Part shown: positions 52,801-61,608 of the stretch, piece after piece
Position numbering within the stretch: the first letter of the stretch is position 1
How the letters are laid out: each line of letters opens with the position of its first letter
Origin: Bolinopsis microptera
Taxonomy: Eukaryota; Ctenophora; Tentaculata; Lobata; Bolinopsidae
Reading direction: 5' to 3'
Assembly (NCBI RefSeq): GCF_026151205.1
Contig: NC_087075.1
Span: 12,880,303 to 12,944,302, forward strand
DNA: 64,000 nt
Program-made: the position numbers and the translations under genes
Notes under the pieces: generated by a model
Told to the model about the DNA's origin: nothing
Database searches by the model: none
The model's input: the letters and a program-made list of their open reading frames with translations, nothing else

Positions 52801-55715
52801 CATCCGTTAAGTAGTTATTAATTATATTTAATTAATCGGTTAAGTAGTTAAATATTACAATTATTTAATCACTTAATTAGTTAATAGTTAGTGATTATAA
52901 TTAGTTAATCGTTTAACTAGTTCATATTGTAATTAACTAATTATGTGACTGATTTGGAAAATAGTCTACATATTACATATTATTATGTTCATATTTTTCG
53001 TTGCACAAAAAACATAGAAATCTTAATTTTAAATGTCGATATAAGATTTGCAATCACCGTCTTATTCTGGAATCCTCTAATTTATTTTAATAATCATTAA
53101 CAATCAACAAACAATAATTTACAATTACAATAATTAATTGATATAATTAATAATAATTCCAGATTACGTTGAGTCAATTAAAACCTCACCGGTACCCGAG
53201 TCGGTGTTAGTACAATCCTTCTTGAGAATTCAGGAACAATTAGGACTACAATCCCTGGTGGATTCTACTACCATGATATTGGACAAGGTATATTCTCTCG
53301 TATATACACTACAAAATATATATTACACTTATTGAGGACGTTACAAAAGGAATATGTTTAATTAGTTAAAATATGTAGTTTCAGGATTCCTCATGTCCGA
53401 CAATGGCGTTTCTCTTGTCGCTAATATAGCGTCGAATTTAAATCGGTCAGCTATTCTGTGACAATGAAAATAGTTTTTTAAATAATCTGTATATTGTTCA
53501 TTATAATATGTATAATAAAAAATATCATTCAGATGGCACAAGCTTTAAAGATGGCTTTACAAATAGTTACTAATTACAGTAACTCATTACAGTTACTAAT
53601 TACAGTTACTAATTGCAGTGCGAGTACGTCACAGAGCGGCAGGAACAAGCCAAGAAGCTCCGACATCACATAGTTAGCAACACGCTGGTTGACATCAGCC
53701 CATCTGCTGATACAACTGTTGAAACTAAACGAGAAGAGAAACGAAAAGAGAAACATGAAGAGACACGAGAAGAGAAACGAGAAGAGAAACGAGAAGAGAA
53801 ACAAGAAGAGAAACATGAAGAGAAACATGAGGAGAAACATGAAGATACACAGAAGAAGATACGGAAAGAGGCAGTGACGGAAGATTTTAACAGTAGTCAA
53901 GAAAAGATACAAAAACCTCGGTGTGATAGTGGAACTAAAAAACAGCGTGATATGCCATCTCCAGCTTCCACCATTGTCCCTATGGATACTTTCCACAACG
54001 ATGATATAAAGTCACGTGATAATATAATGACGTCACGTGATAATATGATGACGTCACGTGATACTTCAATATTAAAGTTACAATCTCTGTTGCGCGGCTT
54101 TAAGTCCAGACTCAGATACAGGAACATGGTGGAACAGAGCAGGATGGAGGTGGTAAAGGAGTATGAGGGGATGGTGGTTGCTGCACGTGTCATTCAGAGC
54201 GTTTGGCGCGGGTACTGTGTTAGGTTAGTACACGTTATCTTCGTAACTCACTAGCTGAAGTAGCTCTGATACGTCCGATTAAAACCTGTAAGACTGGTCT
54301 TCAGCTCGCCATTTTTGAGATTCAAGCAAATCGAGGATGTTCAAAGGGTGACGTATGTTCAGCTCGAAAAAATACCGGTGGATATTATTTCGCAGCTGCA
54401 GACCCTTAAATTACTCCTCCAGATCCAGTCTTAACCTTAAATTTGACATCACTCATTAGCTGATGTAGCCCTGATACGTCCAATTAGAACGTCATACAGA
54501 CATAATATTTCTAATTATAATATAGACTAGAAAGCCCGTGGTCACAGGGAGGAAGGTAATAGTATTCTTTGGTAGTCAGTTTTCATAGCATCAAAAATAT
54601 CCGTCACAACCGAATATACAGCCCATTAAAATGTAGCTCGCACTGAACACAACGTAATTACTACAAAACCGGTTTAAGGATATTTTAACAAATTGATAAC
54701 AAATTGTGTGTTTCAGGAACATGTTATGGCAGTGGTTGCCATGGTTACATCGCAGACAAGAAATATTAGTGGTTAAGCACAAGTCTGCTGTTAAGATACA
54801 GTCTGTCTACAGGGGGTATTTGTTGAGAAAACGTCTGAATGAGGTAACTTGCTTTTACTCCTTTATAAAATATATCATTCAATTCTCATTGATCATTTTT
54901 GCATCCAGATTGATGAAAGCTTGAAAGTTATTATTTTGTTTCCGACAGAGTAATTAATTAATTAAGTGATTACATTTGCCCAGGTTCTCACTCAAGCTGT
55001 ATACGATCTGTCAGACTGTGAAGATCTAGACGAGATAGGATCTCTAGACTTCGACGAGTCAGAATGTGACAGAGGGTGGGGTCTACCCCCCACACCAGCC
55101 CCCTCCTCACTCCAACACCACATTCCTCTCCCTCCATCCCGCTCCTCTTCCCTCGCCTCCACCATACCCCAGCGCAGCATCACGGACATGTCCCAGGGTC
55201 CTGTTCCACTGCTTCCACTCAACAAACTCAGGTCACGTGAGACATCACGTGCCAATTCCTTGAGGTCAGTTTCTGATATCAGTGTGTTATCTCTCCCTCC
55301 ATCTCGGCATGTTACACCTTCTAAACGGCACGTTGCCATGGCAGCTGAGTGGGGTTTTTCCAACCAGGAAACGGCCCAGAAACTGGCACAGAGATCCAAG
55401 AAGTTTGGGAAACACATTTCTGAGAAGAGGAAACGTGAGTTGGTGAGAACGAAGATTCTAGAAGGTTCAAAGAGAGTTCCTCTAGTCCAGAGTCCACCTC
55501 CTCCCACTGCTGGTAGTGCCATGTCAAGTGATTCTGTTCTTTATCAGTGGGATGATGAGCCACTCCAGCATTCCAAGCATAACTCTCCGCACGGTAAACA
55601 AGCTTTGCATACTCAGATCTACAGGAACCCTAAGTTTAGCGAGCCTGCCGGCAATGTTAAACTACCTCCTTTAGCTAAGAAACCAAATAGGCCGAACTTT
55701 TCGGCCTTCAGATAA
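40830..55715 (+). CDS. LRRIQ1: Leucine-rich repeat and IQ domain-containing protein 1
   Basis: Sixteen coding exons: 40830-40974, 41163-41299, 41580-41690, 41883-41978, 42142-42288, 42406-42620, 42851-44695, 44947-45073, 50445-50562, 51190-51288, 52018-52175, 52699-52780, 53163-53287, 53619-54223, 54717-54843, 54984-55715. All join in phase with GT-AG sites to 1622 aa, close to vertebrate LRRIQ1. Order: acidic N-terminus (MKIEIDDAWAENELE), Glu/Lys coiled coil, IQ motif (AAKIQAHFRGM, exons 6-7), a long linker, and LRRs from exon 7 to 11 (NLVYLDLSYNNLSN, LLTSLDLSANGLTSL, LRWLDVSNNML). Then IQ motifs in exon 14 (LKLQSLLRGF, ARVIQSVWRGY) and 15 (AVKIQSVYRGYLLRK), and a Pro/Ser-rich tail. Exon 14 has an imperfect EEKREEKHEEK repeat. 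The family is linked to cilia; IQ motifs bind calmodulin. Intron 8 (5.4 kb) contains PANK4 on the same strand. Confidence 0.92.
45074..46200. other. LRRIQ1 intron 8, left part
   Basis: Contains TTCGGT/ACCGAA palindromic repeats (45478-45580) and an (ACACATA)n-like simple repeat (45612-45705). No coding exon supported. Confidence 0.6.
46194..46312. repeat. 11-bp tandem repeat (CTCTGTGTTGC)n
   Basis: Eleven or so units of CTCTGTGTTGC with a few substitutions. Confidence 0.95.
46661..46892. repeat. degenerate telomere-like (TTAGGG) repeats
   Basis: Rich in GGTTAGGGTTATGGTTAG and GTTAGGGTCTATGG: TTAGGG units mixed with TATGG and TTAGGT variants, in a longer period of about 45-60 bp. An interstitial telomere-like tract in the intron, 360 bp upstream of PANK4. 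Confidence 0.85.
47184..47206. repeat. poly(C) tract upstream of PANK4
   Basis: C23 run ending 48 bp before the PANK4 start codon. Similar C runs occur at 6313-6328 and 60498-60521. Confidence 0.95.
47255..49546 (+). CDS. PANK4: PANK4: pantothenate kinase domain plus DUF89 phosphatase domain
   Basis: Single 763-codon exon. Residues ~30-370 are the pantothenate kinase domain: AIDIGGSLAKLAYFS (34-48), VTGGGAYKY (113-121), VNIGSGVSM (182-190), GGTAMGGGTFWGLGSLLT (203-220), SSFGK, FLRHEGYLGAVGA (348-360). E138 (EDEMGCLVKG) and R201 (FERVGGTAMGG) occupy the positions of the catalytic Glu and Arg of PANK1-3, reported replaced (E138V, R207W) in human PANK4. Residues ~430-755 are the DUF89/ARMT1-type metal-dependent phosphatase with FVDNSGADIVLG (D609, N610) and RPALNDVTSH (N644, D645); in human PANK4 this domain dephosphorylates 4'-phosphopantetheine and its oxidised forms. 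Start chosen at the first ATG. Vertebrate PANK4 is multi-exon, so the intronless copy nested in LRRIQ1 looks like a retrogene or result of intron loss. ATTAAA at 49954 may serve as poly(A) signal. Confidence 0.95.
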   Translation: MSSHRHRPPDDRYAPPIYIPERHLNNLRQASNLAIDIGGSLAKLAYFSNVPGRRRTVSQDGVVEEGIVLDEEFKRGRLHFVKFETKHITSLTHYIKDCLGAEADVVVGRTIRVTGGGAYKYTELFEKVLGLTITKEDEMGCLVKGANFLLNNIPNEAFSFKKNANPEITFQKTGCEFPYLLVNIGSGVSMLKVHSDEKFERVGGTAMGGGTFWGLGSLLTNAQGFDELLAMAEKGDSSTVDLLVKDIYGGSYEAMGLPGDLVASSFGKAARSRIAGPARDQVHDADIAKSLLHLISNGIGQIAYLHANLYNCERIIFGGFFIRGKKATMHTISYAINYWSKGKVEALFLRHEGYLGAVGAYMKGAESKDFAGKNYGENFAFSDSFEVNDVMSKAIEFLELDRLDLPLVKFPLIEGLDYQADLIDLALDTDARHYWLDIFKDGLERFCKVIRDGESNRNHIDKRIMLFKKKFLECLALLRKNPFAYGVLTVRTLLDCREQFLAEFDFYDPYLKFKQEENEAAILELPARLEFLHTLPWEERQAELIRGILGGNIFDWGSSAVVKMNETKQIDFQGACDLVQGRPWFVDHLEHWVKRLKRAPVQKMMIFVDNSGADIVLGIIPFVEEMLRMGSEVVLAANSRPALNDVTSHELRLLIRKITPMSPIFVEAHKNDKLRVIENGLGSPCLDLSRVSQHIADECMDCDLIVIEGMGRTIHTNFNSCFQRESLKLAVIKNKWLCDKFSCPMFAAVCKYEVPDTQWGADD
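49556..49808. repeat. 14-bp minisatellite in PANK4 3' flank
   Basis: About 18 copies of GAGAGTCTCTACTT / GAGAGTCTCGATTT, beginning a few bases after the PANK4 stop codon. GAGAGTCTC is nearly self-complementary, so a transcript could form many small stems. Confidence 0.93.
49809..50444. other. LRRIQ1 intron 8, right part
   Basis: AT-rich intron sequence between PANK4 and LRRIQ1 exon 9. Nothing else recognised. Confidence 0.55.
50563..50931. other. LRRIQ1 intron 9, left part
   Basis: AT-rich with several ATATTATTACATATTATT repeats. A short non-repetitive stretch (50660-50790) has a protein-like frame but no support for an exon. Confidence 0.5.
50932..51205. repeat. 46-bp minisatellite carrying the LRRIQ1 exon-10 acceptor
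   Basis: Six copies of a 46-bp unit. Each has ACATCTCAG (3' splice site), then GGTTGTTACAATACCTG (the exon-10 start, LLQYL) and a TAA a few codons on. The last copy runs into the real exon 10 (51190). Confidence 0.95.
51289..51840. repeat. 13-bp minisatellite starting at the LRRIQ1 exon-10 donor
   Basis: About 40 copies of GTACCGTTCTAGT, beginning at the 5' splice site itself (AACG|GTACTGTACCG). Variants have TCTACT. Each unit offers a GTACCG and a TTCTAG dinucleotide context. Confidence 0.95.
51970..52017. repeat. duplicated polypyrimidine tract and acceptor of exon 11
   Basis: TTTCACTTTCACTTTCACAG occurs twice, 21 bp apart, ending at 51996 and 52017. The second is the exon-11 acceptor in frame with the LRR. 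TTTCACTTTCAC repeats also follow the exon-11 donor (52185-52205). Confidence 0.85.
52451..52697. repeat. E-box minisatellite leading into exon-12 acceptor
   Basis: About twelve copies of a 17-18 bp unit (TATATTTGATCACGTGAC), some with ACCATTTCACGTGAC. The exon-12 acceptor ACCATTTCAG (52698) is the last unit with C changed to G. Each unit carries CACGTG. The right part of the intron before it (52210-52450) shows nothing notable. Confidence 0.9.
52781..53162. other. LRRIQ1 intron 12
   Basis: AT-rich with TTAATTAGTTAA-type repeats in the first 160 bp. No exon or element recognised. Confidence 0.6.
53563..53618. repeat. 13-bp tandem repeat of branch-point/acceptor before exon 14
   Basis: TTACTAATTACAG-type units end in AG at 53579, 53592, 53605 and 53618, exactly 13 nt apart. 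The last (AATTGCAG) is the acceptor that keeps the LRRIQ1 frame. TACTAAT resembles the branch-point consensus. Confidence 0.9.
54224..54716. other. LRRIQ1 intron 14
   Basis: No repeat or exon recognised. A short phrase (TGAAGTAGCTCTGATACGTC at 54255, near copy at 54460) is duplicated. Confidence 0.5.
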
Positions 55716-56447
55716 TAAGATTACATTTCGCACGTGTTTCCTTATTTTGTAATAACTGAAGGTTAGATTTTTTATCACATAAACGAAGAATTCGTTGTAA
55801 ATATTTCTGTATAAAGTTATAAATATAAATTATACATCATAATCGTATATGTAATCATTATCCTTATTTTTGTCAGAACTTATTGTTCATGTTTGAACTT
55901 TGAAGTCTTTGTCAATTTTGCTCGGAAATTTTCATCGTGGTTTGAGGAATAGAATTACTTATTTCAGTGATAAAGTTATTTTTCAACAAATTCTTGTTTT
56001 GTTTCTTGGACATCAATCAGTTTACAGTATTGTTATTAACAAGAGTTTTCATATCAAGAAAAGGGGTATTGAGAAGAAATGTATTTTCCAGTTATTCATA
56101 AAAATAGCACTGGCAATATGAAAATCGGTCTCGAATGGTTACTGACTACGTACGCCGCGAGTATCGCTTAGCGTAGAAACTGCAAATTTCGGTGGTTAGT
56201 GCGCCCAAAATTGTTTTGGTCGCGCGCGAAAACCCTGCTAAACCAATCATAACAGATAATACCTATTTTGTATTTGTTTTTCTTCAAGACAAGTGAAATA
56301 CTAATTCTAGATAAAGCTTTGGGGTTTATTAAGCAGCTGAAACCTACACCACGATTGATCCAGCTATTTGATTGTAGTTCCAGTTGCTGAATGACGATGT
56401 CAATCCTTAGCAGCTTTTACATCGTTAAAACGGCCGGCCAGTACTGA
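55716..56447. other. LRRIQ1 3' flank
   Basis: AT-rich 3' untranslated and intergenic DNA. No canonical AATAAA close to the stop. CGATGTCAATCCTTAGCAGC at 56395 resembles the end of the 26952/34053 repeat (inverse). Confidence 0.5.
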
Positions 56448-56668
56448 GTTAACAGGTGATACTCGTAAAACATTTGTTCCAAAGGACCGTCGACGAGTCC
56501 AACTTGACGACAACTACAAACTAGGATGTTACTCGTCTAAATTTCTTCGAAGTAGCGCGCGCCGCGCTTTCTTCTTGTAGGTTTACAACCTACCAGGACG
56601 CGCGCCGAGTTGGACTCGTCGACGGTCCAATATATGGAACAGAATTTTTACGAGTATCACCCGTTAAC
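56448..56668. mobile_element. 221-bp inverted-repeat (hairpin) MITE
   Basis: Left arm from GTTAACAGGTGATACTCGTA (56448) and right arm ending TACGAGTATCACCCGTTAAC (56668) are inverted repeats of about 60 bp. Both include GGACCGTCGACGAGTCCAAC or its inverse. The core shares CTAAATTTCTTCGAAGTAGC with 27580. Target duplication not clear. Confidence 0.75.
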
Positions 56669-56829
56669 GATTCAAGGTACCTTCTGATACACATACATTG
56701 GAGTAGTTCTGTAGTTTTTAAAACATATCGATTTGCGATATATTTTGATTTAATAACATGAATAAACCATTTTAAAAAATGATTTGTTATTCCCCCGATT
56801 TCATTCATTTCAGTGTAAGTTTTAAGTAG

Positions 56830-57098
56830 TCCGATAGTAAAAACAAGTACCCCCTTATTGTTGCCCCAAGGTTCAATACCCTCTTTCTTCTGGGAGCAAA
56901 AGGTGTCGAAAGTCGAATTATCGGAGAAGTCTATGACGTAAAAGACTGTCAGCTGAAGGTTTTAGATGCTTTAGAAGGGTATACTAATTTTTACAATAAT
57001 ATTGAAATACCGATTAGATAGAACTAGCTACTGACTCTAAAGCGATAAGATGTTCTGCTTATGTGCTGGATCGGTACAAGAATTCTCTGTTGCAATGA
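56830..57098 (+). pseudogene. GGACT-like (gamma-glutamylaminecyclotransferase/AIG2) remnant
   Basis: An AG acceptor at 56828-56829 precedes SDSKNKYPLIVAPRFNTLFL, then IIGEVYDVKDCQLKVLDALE, the conserved core of GGACT/AIG2-fold enzymes (KYPL, GEVY, D...L.FLD..EG). The frame stops at 57019. The expected C-terminal part (IELATDSKAIRCSAYVLDRY) continues in another frame to 57098, so about 2 nt too many lie near 57016. The N-terminal VYGTLK exon is not found upstream. A decayed copy or a gene with a sequence error. Confidence 0.6.
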
Positions 57099-57529
57099 AA
57101 AATGCTGAAAAGGTATTTTCAAGATTCAAGCAAGCATTATATCAAACCCTGTGTTTTTTCTTGTTTTCTTGAAATTTTTGTTTTCTTGTGGCAGATCCAC
57201 TCAAACTACCGCGACCGGTCACCGAGATGATGTGATGGATTATTCAATATGATTGTTTGTAAAGTTTGATTATTTTCTTTTTCGTGACAAGACGAAAGCT
57301 TTTCCCTGAATATGCACTATTGCCTACACACAAACTCTGTTTATGTATGTTGTTTATGTATTATTTATTTAAATGTATCTTCACTATGATTATTTAGTAT
57401 GGTTTATAGATATTTTGAATGATTGGATCAAATGTAATGGATTGTGTTTGGCCTTTTAAAATACACCTTTCCTAGAATCTGTTTTGTGTCATATTTTCAG
57501 ATCATATTTCACATTTGATGACCTATCGC
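57099..57529. other. spacer
   Basis: Includes an A/T-rich repeat of TTTTCTTG and nothing assignable. Confidence 0.5.
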
Positions 57530-57767
57530 CAGTGGCGTAACATTGCGTGTTGGCGCCCCCGCCGAAAAAGCGCCCCCCTGTTGGCGCCCCTCCCTAAAAT
57601 TGAACAAATTAGGTGATTTTAGAGGATACACCGGTAAAATCTCTAAAAAAGTATGTATCTAGAGCAAAACGAGCAGAAATTGAAATTGTCCCACATTCAA
57701 ACGACGATTTGGCGCCCCCCTAAGACGGCGCACAGCGGGGTCAGCGGGGCCCTTCGTTACGCCACTG
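57530..57767. mobile_element. hAT-type MITE
   Basis: Terminal inverted repeats CAGTGGCGTAAC...GTTACGCCACTG. Flanked by 8-bp CCTATCGC (57522-57529) and CCTATTGC (57768-57775), one mismatch, as expected for hAT. GC-rich interior (GGCGCCCC repeats). A related fragment is at about 34686. Confidence 0.85.
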
Positions 57768-57886
57768 CCTATTGCGTTATGTTTCTAGGATATTTGCAAT
57801 TGAATGGTGATGGGGTGTTGCTTTTTAAAATCGGATTTATTAATTTTGGTGACAGAATCCTTGAATGAGTAGTTACAGTATACCAT

Positions 57887-60435
57887 TTTTTTTTTTTTTT
57901 TTTTTTTAGAGAGGCTAGGCATAGAAAGCCCACTAGAGGATAGCATTAAGATGCTTTGCCTACCTCTGGGATGAGGGGGGTTTGTCGGGGACAACAGTGT
58001 GAATTGTGGAGGACGGTGGTGGTAATGATCTGAATGGGAATACCGCGCTTTGGTACCAGATGCGATTATAAATCAGTTAGGCAAGGCTGCATAAGTAATG
58101 TGTTAATGCGCTAAGTTACGCCAGTCTGATCCAGTTCTTCTGGTACTATTAAGCGTTTGGTGCGGTTTGTGAAGTTGACGATTGTGGTAATGTGGTGGTT
58201 GTCGAATATGTCGTTGACCGAGAGGTAGTAGTCCCGAAAGTATTGACCTCTTAGTTGGGCAATAGCTGGGCACTGTCCAAGAAAGTGTGTGACTGTCTCC
58301 TCTCCGTCTCCGCACATGGGACAAGCACTGGTGCTTGATTTGCGGATGGTGTGGAGGTGTTTGTTTAAGCCACAGTGGCCCGTGATTAGGTGGACTGCGG
58401 GTCTATAGTCTTGTCTATTGTTGATGAGTGATGTGTTTATATTATTGATTATTTTGTTGTGCTTTTGGCCAAGTGTTAGTTTGGTGTGTCTGGGACCATC
58501 TGTTAACCAGATATCCTGATTCAGTCTGTGGACTTTGTTGTCGATTTGTCGTTTGATGTAAGATTGAGGGATTGGGCATTTCAAAACGAGTTCGCTGGTC
58601 GTGCCGAGCTTGGCCAGCTCATCCGCTTTTTCATTTCCCCACAACCCAATATGGGCTGCGATCCATCGGATCTCTAGAGTGGTGTTCGATCCGAGTGCGT
58701 TATGGGTGTCATAACAGTCTCTAGTAGTTCTGCTCCTCGTTGCGAGCGAGGAAATAGCTTGTATGGATCAGACCATATAATGATGTGTGAATTGGTGTAG
58801 GATGAGAGATACTTGCAGGCTTCAATGATTGCAGTGAGCTCTGTCTGGTAGACAGTGCAATAATCAGGGAGCTTGAATGATCTCTCTTCCAGGGTGGTGT
58901 TGTTGTTGTCAGTCGTGATGATGTACCCAGCCCCACTTCCGGAGTCTGATAGAGACCCGTCTGTGTAGCAGGTGATCGTTTCACTGGTAATGTTGTCGAT
59001 GGTGTGCTGGAGTGCGGTTCTGTATTCAGTGTTGTTAGTTCTAGGAGTGGTGACGGTGAAGTGCCGTCCCAGCATCATGGTTGGTGCTGTGAGGTCTCTT
59101 GTGGCTCTAGGTGGTATGTTGAGATCCTCCATGAATTGTTTGTTGATTGTGGTGTGGTTTTTGATAGTTCCCTTCCTGTGGGCGATAGTTTCAAGAGTGA
59201 GGCTGCCGTAGGCTTGAAGCCTTGCTGCCCCCTTCGCTGCTTCGCCCCTCAGGAATAGTATGGTGTCTGGGGTGTCAGTAAGGTGATTCAATGCGAGGAA
59301 GGGTGTACTTGGCATGGCACCAGACATCATTCTCAGTGCCAATGCCTGCACACGTTTGAGCTTCCTCGCATTGTAGTCCGTGTCAATTGCCCTGATCCAT
59401 ATACTACAGCAGTAGGACAGAATGGGTCGAATGACCACTGTGAACATCCATTTACAAGTTTTATGGCTCATACCCCATGTGGGGCCGACAGCTCTTCGAC
59501 ATTGCATGAGGGATGCCGTGGCTTTTTTGGTGATGTTGATGATATGTTCGTTGAAATTGAGTTTGCTGTCCAATGTCACTCCTAGGAATTTAGCCAACTT
59601 CGAGAGACCTATAATGTTGTTGCCAACTTTTATTGGTCTCAAAGTCCACTTAGTATTCCAGGTAAACATGACTATCTGAGTCTTGAGTGCGCTGATAGAT
59701 AGATCCTTGGTTTGGCACCATTTTTCTATCATATTGATGGTTTTGCATGTGCGGTTCCAGATGATGTCCAGGTCATTTCCTTCTGCTAGTGAAGCCAGGT
59801 CATCTGCAAAGGCTTGCAGGTAACCCGGTATGTCCTTCGCAGTAAAGGAGAGGAGATCATCGACTACCAGGTTCCATAGAAAAGGAGAGAGAATGCCTCC
59901 TTGGGGGCAGCCTCTCCTGATCTGTACCCTTCTCGACTTATCCTTATGACTTAGATTGATAAAGCGATTAGTGGCCATGTTGATGATCCATTGCGCTGTA
60001 GCTAGGTCCACTTTCGTGGCCCTGACTGCATCAGAAATAGCTTTGAACGAGACGTTGTCGAATGCGCCCTCTATGTCAAGAAAAACTCCTAGGACATATC
60101 CCTTCTTAGCTATTCTGCGCTCAATGGTGTGGGTAACTTTATGAAGTGCCGCTTCTGTTGAGCAGCCCTTCCTAACGCCGAATTGTCGTTTGTTTTTATG
60201 TCATTTGCTATGTTGAGGTCGTGTTGCATGTGCCAAAGAATCACTTTCTCCTGTAATTTTAGCATCACAGGTGAAAGAGTGATTGTGCGAAATGACTTAG
60301 CCTTGTTGTAGTCGGTTTTGCCGGGTTTGGGGAGGAAGATTCCGATGGAATCCCTCCACAAAGTAGGGATGTGTTGTGTTTTGTGATTATTTGTCATGAT
60401 GTTTTGTGTTATATCTTTGATATGGTTCCAGGCAG
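57887..60435 (-). mobile_element. 5'-truncated LINE with RNase H, poly(A) tail and 12-bp target duplication
   Basis: Flanked by identical ACAGTATACCAT at 57875-57886 and 60436-60447. On the minus strand the element ends in poly(A) (T run 57886-57909 on plus). RT: LPKPGKTDYNKAKSFRTITL, then after a frameshift near 60185 QFGVRKGCSTEAALHKV, FLDIEGAFDNVSF, GCPQGGILSPFLW and YLQAFADDLAS. RNase H: CYTDGSLSDSGSGAGYII, QTELTAIIEA, then another frameshift near 58755 to WIAAHIGLWGNEKADELAKL. C-terminal zinc motif CPMCGDGEETVTHFLGQC. I/LOA/Jockey-group plan with RNase H. At least two frameshifts and no ORF1 or endonuclease, so dead on arrival or since decayed. Confidence 0.88.
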
Positions 60436-60579
60436 ACAGTATACCATCTGCAAATTTACATGTCTCCAAAATGAAACATGTGTGTACTGACTTTCAACCC
60501 CCCCCCCCCCCCCCCCCCATGAATTCCCCAATTTTGCTAGACCTGCTTAATATGTTAATATTGCGGTGTTATCTTTTTA

Positions 60580-60771
60580 GGACGCTATTGGAGTGGTCAA
60601 TCTAGCTATACTTAACTTTGACAGCAGTTTTATCACACCAAGCTGTTTCATCACAAAATATCTCTCACATATTTTTCTAAATAGGCAAATAAGCCCAACT
60701 TCCAGTATTAAGTTACTGTGGCAAAGGTCCAGCAATGAAGTTTTGGCAATCATCTCATACATTCCAGGTAA
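60580..60771 (+). other. possible unassigned exon
   Basis: Between a TTTTTAG acceptor (60579) and a CAG|GTAATG donor (60771) lies an open frame (DAIGVVNLAILNFDSSFITP ... LAIISYIPG). No domain recognised. Could be an exon of an unknown gene or chance. Confidence 0.3.
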
Positions 60772-61608
60772 TGCTTGTTTCGTTGTTTACTTAACCTCTT
60801 GTATGGTCTTTATGTTATTGTTCAACTTCTCATCTATTTTAAAATTTGTGTTTTTACTGGATATTTAATGACTTTTTATGATGTTTTGGTGGGGTATAAG
60901 ATTGATAAGGTGGATATCTCAAAATTGTCTGTTGGGAATCAAAGTTTTGATCTTAACTATTTATTTTTTCCTGATCCATGATTCAAAAGTGCCGAAGGCA
61001 CAAAAGAGTCAAGGACAAGGGTTAGCGATCGAGGTTTTTTTTGTATATGGTAGCTTTGCGACCGTGCCTGCATGCGTAGGTGTCGCCCACGTGTCTGCCT
61101 GCGCAAAGTTATTTTGCGCGATCATCTGATTTAACAATTGTTGGCGCGTGGTGCTGAAATGTTCAAGTACATTGTTATTTCACCATGCGCATCCCGCTAT
61201 AGGGACTAATTGATAGCATAGTATTATTATTTTGAGTTTATAGTATTACTATTTTGCACAGATCCGTGTCAGGTATATGGTTACATAGAAATATACACGA
61301 TTTTCAAATTCAATATGGAATTATATCAACTGGGCGGCGCTCGGCCTGTCACTCCGCCATATCTGCATGCTTATAAACAGCAAAGACTGGGGTCCCCAGG
61401 TGGCATGGAACATGATGAAATACTCCATCACGGATCGGGAAATTGAGCGGCCATCCACAAAAGAAAAGCGGCCGCATTTCTTGTTAATGAAAAGCTCATT
61501 GTATCCATTTATTTTAAGATTTTCATCATCAAAATTAATCTTCATCGATAGTTTATCAAATGCTGAAACCAGATCCGTTATGAGCGCTTTTTACAGTTTT
61601 CTCTTCAG
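60772..61608. other. upstream of the PRELI-domain exon, nothing certain
   Basis: Should contain the first exon of the PRELI gene, which I could not identify. A minus-strand frame at 61545-61321 (MKINFDDENLKINGYNELFI) looks protein-like but has no motif I know. Confidence 0.4.
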
